Of a stretch of DNA of 64,000 nt, positions 1-10,839 are shown one piece after another (position 1 is the first letter of the stretch; every line of letters begins with the position of its first letter). The position numbers and the translations under genes were made by a program. This DNA comes from Straminergon stramineum (taxonomy: Eukaryota > Streptophyta > Bryopsida > Hypnales > Calliergonaceae), in assembly GCA_963920665.1 (NCBI GenBank), contig OY987268.1, forward strand, positions 6,264,501 to 6,328,500, read 5' to 3'. The notes beneath the pieces were generated by a model, which did no database searches, was not told the DNA's origin, and saw nothing but the letters and a program-made list of their open reading frames with translations.

Positions 1-82
1 ACGAATTTTTGGAGGTGAGATGGAGATTGCGTTTGCAGTTGGATCAGAGTGTTAGGGTTTTGAAGTTCACGAGCGGGAGACG

Positions 83-1045
83 ATGAACAAGCCAAGCAAT
101 GCAGGTGCTCAGGGCGGAGGTGTGGGCAATTTCGGCCCGGGAGGCGTGGCTGGTCCGACCGCCGCAGCTGCAGCGCAAGCCGCGCAGCGGCAACGCTCGC
201 TTTTGCAAAGAGCCGATGCGGATATCGGCAGCTTGCTTGACAACTTTTCTCATCTTTTGAAGGCTGCGAGGGTGAATGGATCTTTCTTTTCCCTTTTATT
301 GCACGCTTTAAATCTGGAACCAACCGTCTAGGGGATCTGTCGGCCCCTTCTGTGCTCTTGGAGAGATTTTAAGGCTTTGGAGGAGTCATTTTCAAGAAAC
401 TCCATATTCATTGCTATTGATTATGTTCTAAGTATTTTTTAGCAGATGCTTATGGTCTAAGCTTGTTGCGGTGAGCACTTCAAGTTGTTGATCGGTGTTT
501 ATTGGGTTTTCAGATTAATGATCCAGTGAGGAATGCGCAAGAAGCGTTTCAGATGGAGGTTCACGCAGCTCGCGTGGTCAGTTTGTTGCTGTTTTTTTTT
601 AATCTCACTCAAGGACTTCATCAGATTGTTCTTGAATGTCATGTTAATAGATCTGCAGTTGATGTGATGGCGTGCAGCTTTACAAGTGAGGACTTAATCG
701 TTGTTGTTTCAGATCCGAGTAACATTTTTTGTTCAACTAGGATGTTGCACTGCTGAAATGTACTCCTCTTCGCAGGTGCAAGCTGCAGATTCACTACTCA
801 AGCTGGTTTCAGAACTGAAACAGTCAGCGGTATTTTCCGACTTTTTGTCATTGAACCGGAGCATCAATCAACGCATCATCAAGCTCGGAGAGTTAGGCCA
901 AGACACAGATAAGCTGTTGGTCAACATTGGCGAGGAAGTTACTGCTTCCTTGCAAGAATTGGAGTCTCATTACTACGCCTCCCCGTATCGGACATTAGAA
1001 ATTGACCCCGAAATGTTGCAACCACCTAATAGCGATGGTGGTTAG
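83..1045 (+). CDS. MED22: Mediator complex subunit 22 (MED22), three exons
   Basis: MED22 is a small head-module subunit of the Mediator complex, which links transcription factors to RNA polymerase II in the nucleus. Exons read from splice sites: 83-271, 514-576 and 776-1045, all in phase 0, giving 173 aa, close to the usual plant length. Exon 1 encodes a Gly/Ala-rich N-terminus followed by a helix containing LLQRADADIGSLLDNF. Exon 2 has the NDPVRNAQEAFQMEVHAAR block. Exon 3 has the family core VQAADSLLKLVSELKQ and ends with LQELESHYY. These motifs match plant MED22 in order and spacing. A TTAGGGTTT telo-box lies just upstream, near 51-60. The start is the only in-frame Met before the conserved block. 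The promoter is largely outside the window. Confidence 0.93.
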
Positions 1046-2940
1046 GCTCATACCTTGTATATGGCAGCTAGTTGTTATAATCCTGATGGTCGCCAGAGGA
1101 TTTTCCCTTCTTGAAACATCCTCCGGTTTGTACCCCATTTTGATTAATTTCAATTCGTTGTGCTTTATTTTTGAAGCGTACCTTCAGAGACTCTTACTGT
1201 TATGGATGCCTTATCCTTTTTCCTAGTGATAGCAGACTACAATATCTATTTTACGTACCGTTCTGTTTGGTGCCTAACGCCCGTGGAAGATTTTTTTTAT
1301 ATTCCTGTAGACGCTTTACTCTTTCATTGTTCCAAACACAAGTATTTATAGATGGTTAGTGAGATTTCGTCAGAAGGAGTGATGAGTAGCCGATATGGCC
1401 TCAACTAAGACATGCTGTTTAGTGTGGTTTGCGCTTGGCCTTATCTACAGTTATATTGTGACAGGAGTTGCAATTCAGAGATAACACTCTTTGGGAACGA
1501 TCTCTCTACATGGAAGCCTTGGAGTACATTTGTTTTCAGGATTATTCCATGCATGAGTGACATTTTTTGATCCTGTTTGTTCTGTACGTAGACCTTAGTC
1601 GTGTTTTTTTCGTTTCATGCATTGGTTCTTAGAACTGTTGGATGATGATACTGAAGACGGCAAAGGGTATCATCTTTTGGCCCTTGAATTATAATTCCTG
1701 ACAACCAACGTACTTTTTGCCACAGCTCTTGGAATCTCTACATCCTTGTCCACCCATGAGCGACGTCAGTGACAATGAACTCAGGTAATGCTGCAGAGAC
1801 GATTAAGCTTAATTTTTGGCGTGATTGCTTTGATTGATACATTCCAGCAATGTTCGCTTTGACGGTTCTTGACTTTGAGGGAACGATTTCAATCCAAGGA
1901 AAATGTGTGCGATGCCGTTGTTTGAGGTGTAACCATCGGTGCGTAATTCCCTGTTGGTTGGTGATCTTACCTTCACTTTCTGGGCCTCCTTCTATGAAAA
2001 CCTAATCTGGACATTTTTGAATTGTATTCTCTCTATGAGCATTATATGAGCTTTCGATCCTCATTATTTTCCTGACTTAGACGAATACTCTCGGGCAAAA
2101 ATATGCTAAGACAGGACAAGTTTTTAAGGGTGAATTGGATCTTCAATCTCTGGCGGAGGTTCGAAGCAATCGCTTTGAGATTGAAAGGAATACTGTTCCT
2201 GAGATTTGACAGGAGCTACATTTTGAGCACGTTTCCTCACCAGCAAATTATCTTACCCGCCATTGAACAATTAACGATGCAGGAAAGGCACCGAGACATC
2301 CAATACAAGTCATCCTGGGAGTCAAGCGACGTGGCAGAGGTCTGTTTCAATCAACTGCGAACAGGATGCAGCAATTGGTGGCGTCTCAAGATATTGATTG
2401 GAATAAGTGGTCCAGATGTGTTTGGACTGGATCCTGTCAACCTCAGAGACTTGACTTTCTTCAAGTGACGCTCTGCGGCAGTTCGGAAAACCTTTTCAAG
2501 CCATTCACTCGACTATCATATTGTGAGTGCAAATCAAACCTTCACTTCCTCTTGTCCCTGTTAGCTGAGGACTATCCTGAAAAATACATGGTACCTTAAC
2601 AGAAGCCATTTACATTTTGACTGGTAACTGAGTTGTTCGGTGTATAGTTGCCTTTACGGGTTACGAAATTTCATGTGCCTAGGACAAGGACGACCAGATT
2701 GGATCACGGGGTTTTGACACGCTTCGAATCGTCTTGTAGGTTATTGGTCAAGATTGAACGTGGATAGGGTTGTTGTAGGGGGTTGCTAGCGACGCTTTCT
2801 TTTGCAGCCAATTTCACGGACTTCTGTCAAGGTAAAAGGGCTGAAAGCAGCGTGCTTGGACAATCCTCAGGTTTGAAATTACGAAATGCTCGATCACCAG
2901 CTTGGCTATATGCTCGTGCAAACAAGCAGTAGCTGCGTGA
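1046..2940 (+). other. MED22 3' region and possible exons of an unresolved gene
   Basis: The first few hundred bases are probably the MED22 3' UTR. Beyond that are short open stretches that look like exons but could not be joined in phase. Around 1727-1776 a CAG acceptor and an AG|GTAATG donor bracket a segment including PPMSDVSDNELR. Around 2127-2190 a frame contains LDLQSLAEVRSNRFEIER. Around 2270-2430 there are segments with MQERHRDIQYK and NRMQQLVASQDIDWNKW. They may belong to one plus-strand gene ending in the ORF at 2941-3720, but this is inference. Confidence 0.3.
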
Positions 2941-3720
2941 ATGCAGTGTCACGCAACCAGGAGGTCACGTGAACAGGCATGCCCACGGGAAGAGTTTTGG
3001 GACGTCATTTCCACACTGACGCAGGACTTGACGAAAGCGCGGAACCAGCTGGCCCGCCTCATGAAGCTGGCAAAACCCGGCGGAGCACGTCTTTTCGGTG
3101 GCGATTGCGGCAGGCCCGCACTCCAACCCATTCGCAACTACATGCCTTACGCTGGCTCCCAGGTACCGAATTGCCATCGTTCTCCTCCCCCGGGACATTT
3201 TGGGTGTGGCAAGGAATACCCCCATTACAAGGACCCTTCCCCTGAACGTCGAAGGCCCCCCAGTCGGCCAGCGACCGCTTGTGGAGCGAACACATTTAGA
3301 CACTCTCAACGGAGAGCTCCTTCGTTTGGCTGTGGAAGGTCACCACAAAGACCGTCGTGGTCCTTTGAACAACCTCAGGACAGAGTGCAGTACTTCTCTG
3401 ATGATCATTTTCGGGCGTCAGAGGCACCTTATTCTTGTGAGAGGCAAGAGAAATCTGGCAGGAGAACACCGAAGGCTTCTAACTGTGTCCAGATCTGCAT
3501 CAATCCGGATCGTCCTGCTGCTTTTCGTCGACGTTCCGATCGCACACCCAACCCCTGTAGAGGTGGTTCCAGTCCAGCTCGCTTACAAGGAGGAGGGAGG
3601 GGTCGTGACTGCATTGCGACCCAATTTGCCTCACTGCTTCAGGACGTAACTTGCCAACTGCGAGAGCGCCGCCTTGCAGCAGCAGCTGCTGCTGAGGGCA
3701 GGTTCCAAGGAGGCGCCTAA
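2941..3720 (+). CDS. Unrecognised basic protein, 259 aa (possibly a last exon)
   Basis: I do not recognise this protein. It is an open frame with a TGA directly before the ATG. The N-terminal third holds a predicted helix, EEFWDVISTLTQDLTKARNQ, followed by a Leu/Lys-rich run. The rest is rich in Pro, Arg, Gly, Ser and Cys and looks disordered and basic, ending in a short poly-Ala stretch near residue 245. The region is clearly more GC-rich than its surroundings, which could indicate real coding DNA but also makes chance open frames likely. A second open frame of 183 codons overlaps it at 3098-3649, so the true frame is not certain. The helix-forming start and the possible upstream exons favour this one. 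Confidence 0.35.
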   Translation: MQCHATRRSREQACPREEFWDVISTLTQDLTKARNQLARLMKLAKPGGARLFGGDCGRPALQPIRNYMPYAGSQVPNCHRSPPPGHFGCGKEYPHYKDPSPERRRPPSRPATACGANTFRHSQRRAPSFGCGRSPQRPSWSFEQPQDRVQYFSDDHFRASEAPYSCERQEKSGRRTPKASNCVQICINPDRPAAFRRRSDRTPNPCRGGSSPARLQGGGRGRDCIATQFASLLQDVTCQLRERRLAAAAAAEGRFQGGA

Positions 3721-4878
3721 CCCAGGCTTCATAGATTTCGACCTATGCGAAGGTCACTTAGTCCATTTGTGAAAATCCAGAGTCTCGAATAAATGTAGCT
3801 GCTAGCGATTTGATCGTACATGGATGCGTGTTTTCCACATGTCATCCGGTTTGGGCTCGTCTACATTCGTTTATACTGTTTGTCTTTCAAACGACATCCT
3901 GTGTGTACTCTGGATTCTCGATGACTGTAAGATAGTGTGCTGCCTGCGAGAACAGTTACTTAATTGGGTTCCGTATGCACAACTGACGCCATCAAATCAG
4001 CGGTAATACTATCGCTAAACATGTGCTGAGATGAATCGTGTAATATGCAGTAAGTTGGAGCCAAGAAGGTGATATTTTCGTCGCTTTGATTAGCGGAGCT
4101 GTAGTTCTTTTGAATTAGAAGATTGCATTATCTAAAATTTTAAAAATCTTTCCTTCTAGTAGATTGTTTCTTGCTGTACTTGGCAGGCTCGCAAACTTAA
4201 GAGTTGAATTATTTTGAACGATTGTAGCTAGGGCCAGCGTCCCATGCCTAACCTATACGTACGAGCGAAAATCTGCATCAGTAAAGGGTTTCTCGCCGGT
4301 GCAAACAAAAGGATAGTGCCGAATCTCATGCAGATTTTCAATCAAATACCAGACGACCGAAAGAAACCAACAAGATCATGTTTGGAGCAATGTAAGCCAA
4401 CTAGGGAGTCGAGAAAGACATCATAAATTCCCAGAAATCATGTAGTTCCACAACGCAAGCACAGTCACCAGACTGCGCCACAATTCCTCGAGAGATTCAA
4501 CCTTCTACTTCCAGATGCTAGTCTATCGTACCCCAACACACAACTACGACATCATTCCGAGATCCTGAGCAAGCTAGCTTGAGAGTGGACCAATGCCGGA
4601 TGCAGCTTAAAACCTTCTTCGATTGGCGCTTAGCTTCCTGGCACGCGGATTCCTGCAGGGTGAACAATGCAAAACAACCGAGCAGCACCTTAGCATTAAG
4701 TTATTTATGGAATGGGCATGCGTCAACAACTGAGGGTTCTGCTTCCAAATTCGAATTCCTGCCTATCCAGTGTGCAAGCCAATGCATGATGAGACAACAC
4801 TGAACTTGATCAAATGTTCGAACAGCTCGTGACAAAGTCGAAATTGGGCAGGAAGTGGAAAGGTGAGCCGTCAGTTAA
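3721..4878. other. Intergenic region between the 2941 ORF and the LTP gene
   Basis: No convincing gene was found. There are only short chance ORFs of 60-75 codons, with no recognisable domain. The part nearest 4878 is probably the 3' UTR of the minus-strand LTP gene. Confidence 0.5.
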
Positions 4879-5223
4879 TTAGGTACCTTGGCAGACAAAG
4901 CCCTTGGGAACAGCAATGCGACACTTCTGGGGGATGCCGAGGGCAATGCGAGGGACCACGCCCTGGGACTTGGCCAGAGAGTTACTGAGCAGCGAGCACA
5001 AACAGTTCGCTCCCGCGGCGCCTTGGCCCATCTTGGCCACGTTGGCGCAACACTGCTTGGACGGCATGACTTTGGCGTTCTTGCTGGCGGCCATGCACGG
5101 CAGCAACTGGAAGATGTCGCAGCCTGCCGCCGCTGCCGGCATCACGGCGGATGCCAGCAGCAGCACTACGCACAACACTGTTGCTTCCTGGAGCTTCATA
5201 ACGCGGGTGTCGCCGTTAGCCAT
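4879..5223 (-). CDS. Non-specific lipid transfer protein (eight-cysteine motif), intronless
   Basis: This is a secreted plant lipid transfer protein of 114 aa. Such proteins bind lipids in the apoplast and function in cuticle formation, signalling or defence. A hydrophobic signal peptide (VLCVVLLLASAVMPAAAA) precedes the mature start at GCDIF. The eight cysteines are in the family order C, C, CC, CxC, C, C with spacings of about 7, 14, 0, 14, 1, 24 and 9 residues. I do not assign a subtype from this spacing. There are no introns. Met1 at 5223 is used here, but the internal Met at 5199 (MKLQEATV) would give a more standard signal peptide. A TATA box sits about 150 bp upstream. nsLTPs are confined to land plants, which helps place the organism. 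Confidence 0.88.
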   Translation of the reverse strand: MANGDTRVMKLQEATVLCVVLLLASAVMPAAAAGCDIFQLLPCMAASKNAKVMPSKQCCANVAKMGQGAAGANCLCSLLSNSLAKSQGVVPRIALGIPQKCRIAVPKGFVCQGT

Positions 5224-5367
5224 GTCGAACTGTGAATTAAGCGAACTAAACCACCTCCCTCGATTGAGATGTGCAAGAGGCCTGATGCTGAAATTCTAAG
5301 TGAGAGAGAAATACTTGGACAGCTTGTTGCTTGTGGTGACGATTGGTGACTGAAGAAGTGAGGATAA

Positions 5368-5374
5368 TTATATA
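5368..5374 (-). promoter_or_regulatory. TATA box of the LTP gene
   Basis: The minus-strand sequence TATATAA lies about 145 bp upstream of the LTP start codon. This would put transcription start near 5340 and leave a 5' leader of roughly 115 nt. No other TATA match is nearby. Confidence 0.6.
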
Positions 5375-5399
5375 GCATGCAGGCATGTGGGCTTTCAAT

Positions 5400-7383
5400 T
5401 TGTAGGCAGAGTATTCAAGATATCGGCGGTGGATCAATCTCCGTTGATTTCACGCAGCCGTTTGCTTCATCAAAGTAGTCGGTGGGCAGTAGCTGGTTTG
5501 CTCGCTCATCTGCCGCCATTTGAGAGTGCAGTTCAGGTATTTGTTACTACTTGTTCACGTGGTTGACTTTAGTTGTGCTTAGAGTGTTCTTCTTCAATTG
5601 GGATATCTGATTCTTACCACTGCCAACCGCCAAACCTAATGTACAGTATGTGCATTTGATTCTCACCCACTTAATATAATCTGATGGATTCAATATGGGA
5701 AGGCATCAATTCATTCCATGGAATGTGCACCCAAAACTGATTAGATTTTGGATGAAGGAATGTAACTTAATATCGTAACCTCAATAATTTTGTCTTTTGT
5801 CACATAATTATTGATTCTTTAACCCGAAGTCACACATTAATCACGAAGTGACAAAACTTGAATACAATATATCAAGAGTGATGCATTTCAAATTGTTGAA
5901 CAAGATTGCATGACTTATATACTTCCTATATCTCACATGCCTACTCATTTAATGATTTACATTGATCGTGAGTCAAAAACACTTGAATCCAAGTCCCCAA
6001 GAATCAAATTGTCAAATTGTTGATAAGCTCAATACCACATTAGACGTGGATAGAAGTGGCATACAAAAAAGTCACATTGATTCTATTCTATTTTATGATA
6101 TATATTTAATACCGCATTAGATGCAACTTCATATGCTTTGAAATTTTGGTAATTTCTGAAAAGTTTTAACTTGTAGAAAAGTTGCAATTTAACAAAGCTT
6201 TTAAAATTAAGAAAGTCCAATGCATTGAATGGTTTACAAGTTTTGTAAAATTCCATTTACCAATCAATTCCATCTATTTCTACAATTTTCTACTTCATCA
6301 ACCCTTGCAATGCTTTTGAACCTCTAATTTGATTCAACAAATGCAATGCAACAATTCTACTTAATTGTTGAAAGTTCATGTGACTTCAAGACTCTCAAGA
6401 AATTTTGAACTCTCTAGAGGGATGTGATAGTTTAACAAGCCAATCTATTTTAAGAGCCCTAGTGAGCTACTAAAAGGGTCGAATCTTTGACAAGAAAAAG
6501 ATTCACCTTGTGTGAATATCAAGACTTTTAAACAATACAATGTCATTTCCTATTCAGGTGTTGTCAGACAAGGGTACATGCTCGATGCCTTAGTTTAATT
6601 GTGTGAGAGAGAAATCAAAGTAGGGGGAAAATTTGTTGTCGGCGCCCTTGTCGCTTTCATCGTTCATCCAAAAGTGGTGGCTTGAAAAAAAATTTAATTT
6701 CACTTCTAAAAATTGAACAAGTAAGCTTCTAATGACGAGAAAAGTGTAGTAGGTTGGGTACTATAACATGCATCATTGGAGGAAACTGGAACTTTAGCTA
6801 AGCTCAGACTCAGCTCAGAGCTTGGTCTGGTAAGAAATGTAACCTAGGCCAATTTGACACACAACTCTTGACCACACCTTCACTCCTAAGCCAATTTGAC
6901 ACACCCTAGCATTCTCTATTTAACAACTAATATTTCTAAATCAATGCTTTGGCAAATGCGAGTGAACCAACAATGAGCAACAATAGGAGAAAGGTTCATG
7001 TGCTATCAAAATAAATGTAATCCAGAGTCCCCTTCAGCTCTTTTTAGCAGCCCTCTAGAGAGTCCAAAATTTCTCTAATGGTTCATTGAAGTTGAATCTC
7101 CTCCAAATTGTTTTAGACTCTTTTGAAATTGCGGATGCTGGATCCTCTTAAGACATTACCTTAATTGCTCCAACATCCCCTTACATCCTCTACACTATTA
7201 CTAGATCCTCTTGTTGCTCAAAGAATTCTTGATTCATTATTCATTAGCTTGTTGCTTAGACTATCAAGCTCTACAATAAAAAATTAATAACATGATTAGA
7301 CATGAGTTAAAAAAAATTTGCAATATTGAATCTTTTTAATAATTTATGCACTAAACTTCAACCAAAATTCATTGCAAAATAAT
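5400..7383. other. AT-rich intergenic DNA with dispersed repeats
   Basis: The segment is AT-rich and holds no credible gene. The part from about 6425 onward is related to the right edge of the window (see the repeat entry). The part next to 7384 may include further eroded C-terminal sequence of the SRP54 pseudogene, but I could not read any. Confidence 0.5.
6425..7005 (+). repeat. Diverged dispersed repeat, second copy at 63735-64000
   Basis: The stretch near 6435-6530 (tttaacaagccaatctattt, then tactaaaagggtcgaatctt, then attcaccttgtgtgaatatc) matches 63735-63830 closely in the same orientation. Weaker similarity returns near 6940-7000 and 63910-64000. The right-hand copy runs off the window. 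The family is not identified; it could be part of a degenerate retrotransposon. Confidence 0.65.
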
Positions 7384-8328
7384 TTAGACAAAGAAATTGG
7401 AAATCAATAAAGCACCTCCATTTGTCAGAGAATCTACTCTCGATAGATAATTTGATTTCATTTTTTGATGAGACATTTGTTGCATTTCTTTGAGTCTTAA
7501 GATTTCTTCAAAATTGAACTTGTCCATTAGCTCAAAGTACATGTGCAATGTGCAATTGTTGCCACTCATATTTTTGAGAAATTCAACTTGTTCCATTGGC
7601 ACGGTTTTCTCTTCAATTGTTTCCTTTAAACTTGACAAATTACACATACCTAGTTCAAAAGAACATTAAATAAATAAAAAATTCGTTTTCCCAAAAAGTC
7701 AATTGTCAATTTCTGCAAATGATTCTTCTATTCTAAAAAAAGCTATTTGAAAAATAATATTTAATAAAAAAAAAACCATTTATAAAAGGAGAGCTTTAGC
7801 ATTCATTTGGTAGTTAATGCTATAAAAAAATTATATGTGAAACAAAAAATTTATAATAAAAAATGGCATAAATTTCAATAAAAATAACCTATAAGTATTA
7901 TAAGAGAATCAAAATTATGAATTAAATTTAGATTAGATTTAAGAACCAAAACATTTTCTCTTGAAAATATGACATCACAAAGTTTAGAATGAAGATTCAT
8001 CTAAGAGATGAGTTACAAAGCACTTGGGGTCAAAAAGTTCAAAGTCTTCCAAATGTTTACCAGTGCCAAAAAATATGATTTAATTTTTATTAGCTGTAGC
8101 ACTACACATACATAATAAATATTTGTAAATTATAATTGAATAAAATCAAAATTCATTGAATCAAATTTCAAAAACTTCAATTTTCCTTAATTACTATCCT
8201 TTCAATGATAGGATTTTAAAAATGAATTTCAAAATCATACTGAGATTAAATACAAAACTTATACACTAGGAGCACCTCCTCCTTCAGCATGTCTGTCCAT
8301 CTTTTACTATGATAGCTCCAATATTAGT

Positions 8329-9098
8329 GGGGGATTGCAAGAAATACTTGTCCTATTTTTTGTCTTCTTGCCCTTGGACACGTGGAGTTTTTTGCTCATA
8401 ACTTTTGCATCATTTGTCCATTTGGCATGAAATTTGGAATGAAGGTACATGCGGTAGTTCCAAACATTGAGATCTTTTTTGAATTTTCAAAATTATTTTA
8501 CTATTAATAAATTGTCCCCAATTGGATGTCTATTTTTGCCATTTTAGAGGTTTATAGTCCTATTTTGACCCCAAAATGAAAATTTGAAGCCACAAATTAG
8601 ACATGTTGGAGGTCTACCAACATTACAAGGATTGACGATGAATTTTTATAAAAATAAAAACATGTTGATTGCAAACATGGGAGTCAAAGTGACCTTCCTT
8701 TGTGTGAAGGCTATGAAGAGGGAAGAAATTTCCTACATGAATTATTTGGTCCAATGCAAGCACAATCTTTTCTAGAAAAATAGTTCTTTTTTATGAATTT
8801 TTTATGAATTATTAAAAATGAAAAGGTCCACAAACCCCTATTTTGCTATTTTTTGCTTCCAATGGCTTTTGTAGTACCCTACAATAGTTTATAGTACCCT
8901 TCAATAGTTTGTAGTATGGCATAGTACTTCATAGTATTGAATTGACAGTAGAGATCTACAGGTGCCTTGAATTGATGGTTTAGATTTATCTACGTGCTAT
9001 TGACATATAGTATTGATAATTCTGCATAGTATTGTCAGTTCTATGGCCAGAAACTGTGTTTTTGATTCATAAACATAAACTGTTTCTTGCAATCATCC
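8329..9098. mobile_element. Non-autonomous DNA transposon, 770 bp, derivative of the 15.5-kb element
   Basis: The left end begins GGGGGATTGCAAGAAATACT and the right end, reverse-complemented, begins GGATGATTGCAAGAAACAG. A 4-bp duplication, TAGT, flanks the element at 8325-8328 and 9099-9102. On the minus strand, removing the element and one TAGT restores a continuous SRP54 reading frame, so the boundaries are confirmed independently. Its left terminal 150 bp resembles the left end of the large element at 9626 (shared blocks include acttgtcctatttt, cataact, and a stretch around tttcaaaattatttta). It therefore looks like an internally deleted relative mobilised by the same transposase. It has no substantial ORF. 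Confidence 0.85.
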
Positions 9099-9625
9099 TA
9101 GTACAATCTTTGAATGTTTTTGCTGGATCAAAAGTTGATTGTCCAATATTCTTATCCATTACAAATACCACTTGATTTGGCATCTATATTTATTATCAGA
9201 ATATAAATAATTATAAATAATCAAATAATAGGGATTATGTATTCAAAAATCATGGAATACATGTAAAGAACTAAAGATTTTGAAAGAAAAAACAAATTGT
9301 AAATGTTTAATACATGTAAATTTGATATTTTACATTTTGTATTTTTGTACGAAAATTATAGCATGAGTAAAAAACACTTACAATAACTTCAACAAATTGA
9401 TGCATTTCTTCAAATAGTGATAGTTCTTGCTTATGCCACCCGCTAGTATCTATAATGATCAAGTTATGCCATACTTCACTAAATTTGTTTATACCTTCTT
9501 GAATAATTTTCAATGGATCCATTTCTTTATGATTGTTATATGTAACAATCAAAAGAATATTTAGTCTATTTCCTTTCATCACTAGAACATGTCATTTACA
9601 CAATATATAATTTAATTTAATACAT

Positions 9626-9661
9626 GGGTGATTGCAAGAAACACTTGTCCTATTTTGCGTC
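9626..9661 (+). repeat. Left terminal inverted repeat of the 15.5-kb transposon
   Basis: It begins GGGTGATTGCAAGAAACACT and continues through a tattttgcgtc block. It pairs with 25095-25130 on the opposite strand. Confidence 0.8.
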
Positions 9662-10839
9662 ACACTTTCAATGCGGTGGTTGTTTTGTGCCATAACTATT
9701 GGAGAAATTATTGAATGAACATGAAATTCAAAATATATGTTCCTACAGCACTGATGAATGAACACAAATTAATCTGATTTTTTCAAAATTATTTTAGGGT
9801 GTGAAATTGAATTTCATTTACATGTCACATTTGCAGTTTTGATAGTTTTTAGTACTATCGAGTACCTTTTTTGAAGGATTACATTGTCAAAACTGGACAG
9901 TGAGCTGCTGTAGTGGAATTACAACTTCTGTGGAGAGGGATTTGCAAAATCATGTTTCAATTGCTTTCGGCATTGCTCCGATGTGTGCGACGTTTACACA
10001 ACATTTTCTAAGTAATCCAAAATTTTTTCCTATTTCTTCTTGCTCCATTCAGTAGTGCTCTCAGTTGGCAATAATGGCCACTTTTAAATTTATTTTTCCA
10101 AAATCATTAACTATTTTTCAAAAATGGAAAAGTTGCAGCTTCATTTTCTAGGGTAAATCGAAGACACTGTCAGAAAATAGTAGTCTAGGGTATAGTATAG
10201 GACTCCTTAGTACTTCGCGGGGCCCACTTCTCTTGCAAATTTGCCAACGTGGACTGCTTTCACGGCGACGTATTTATGGCTTAGTTTCTGGTGGCTACGC
10301 GTTTCGGCGGTTGAATGCTGCCGCCAGTTTCAGTTGCACATTGCTGTCTACCTTCGCTCCCCCAAGCTGTCATGGGAAGGTGGAATGATTTCTATGGGTT
10401 CTCTGCAATTTATCGTACGTGGGTTTAGGGTATGTTGCCATTCTCGATTAAGTGTGCACATACTAGGATTTGAAGTACTGGCATGGATGGTGTTCGCCGT
10501 GATGGCCGTCCAGGTCTGCGGACTCGACAACGGCTGGTGGTTGCTACGTTGGAACATTAACGAAGCCGTTGGAGGGATCGTCAACGCCGCAGTTGAGCGA
10601 ACCGTGCGACCGCGCAACGACGAGGTATAGAAGCAGAGGAGCTGGTAGCTGGAATTGACGGTAATGCACTGATATGGGGCTCCAGGAGGCACCGAACAAG
10701 TGTCTAGAGAAGTACTCACCAAATTGCGACTTCTCTCACGAGATTATTGGCATGAATTTGGAATCCTGATTTCAGAGCAGAAGTTCTCAACAAGGTTTTC
10801 AGTAGTCGCCATGTTTGTCCTTTACTTTCTAATTACTAC

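Noticed and set aside
10241..10630. 130-codon ORF near the left end of the giant transposon
   Set aside because: No domain, many Trp/Cys residues of chance type, and competing frames on the other strand. Not listed as a gene.
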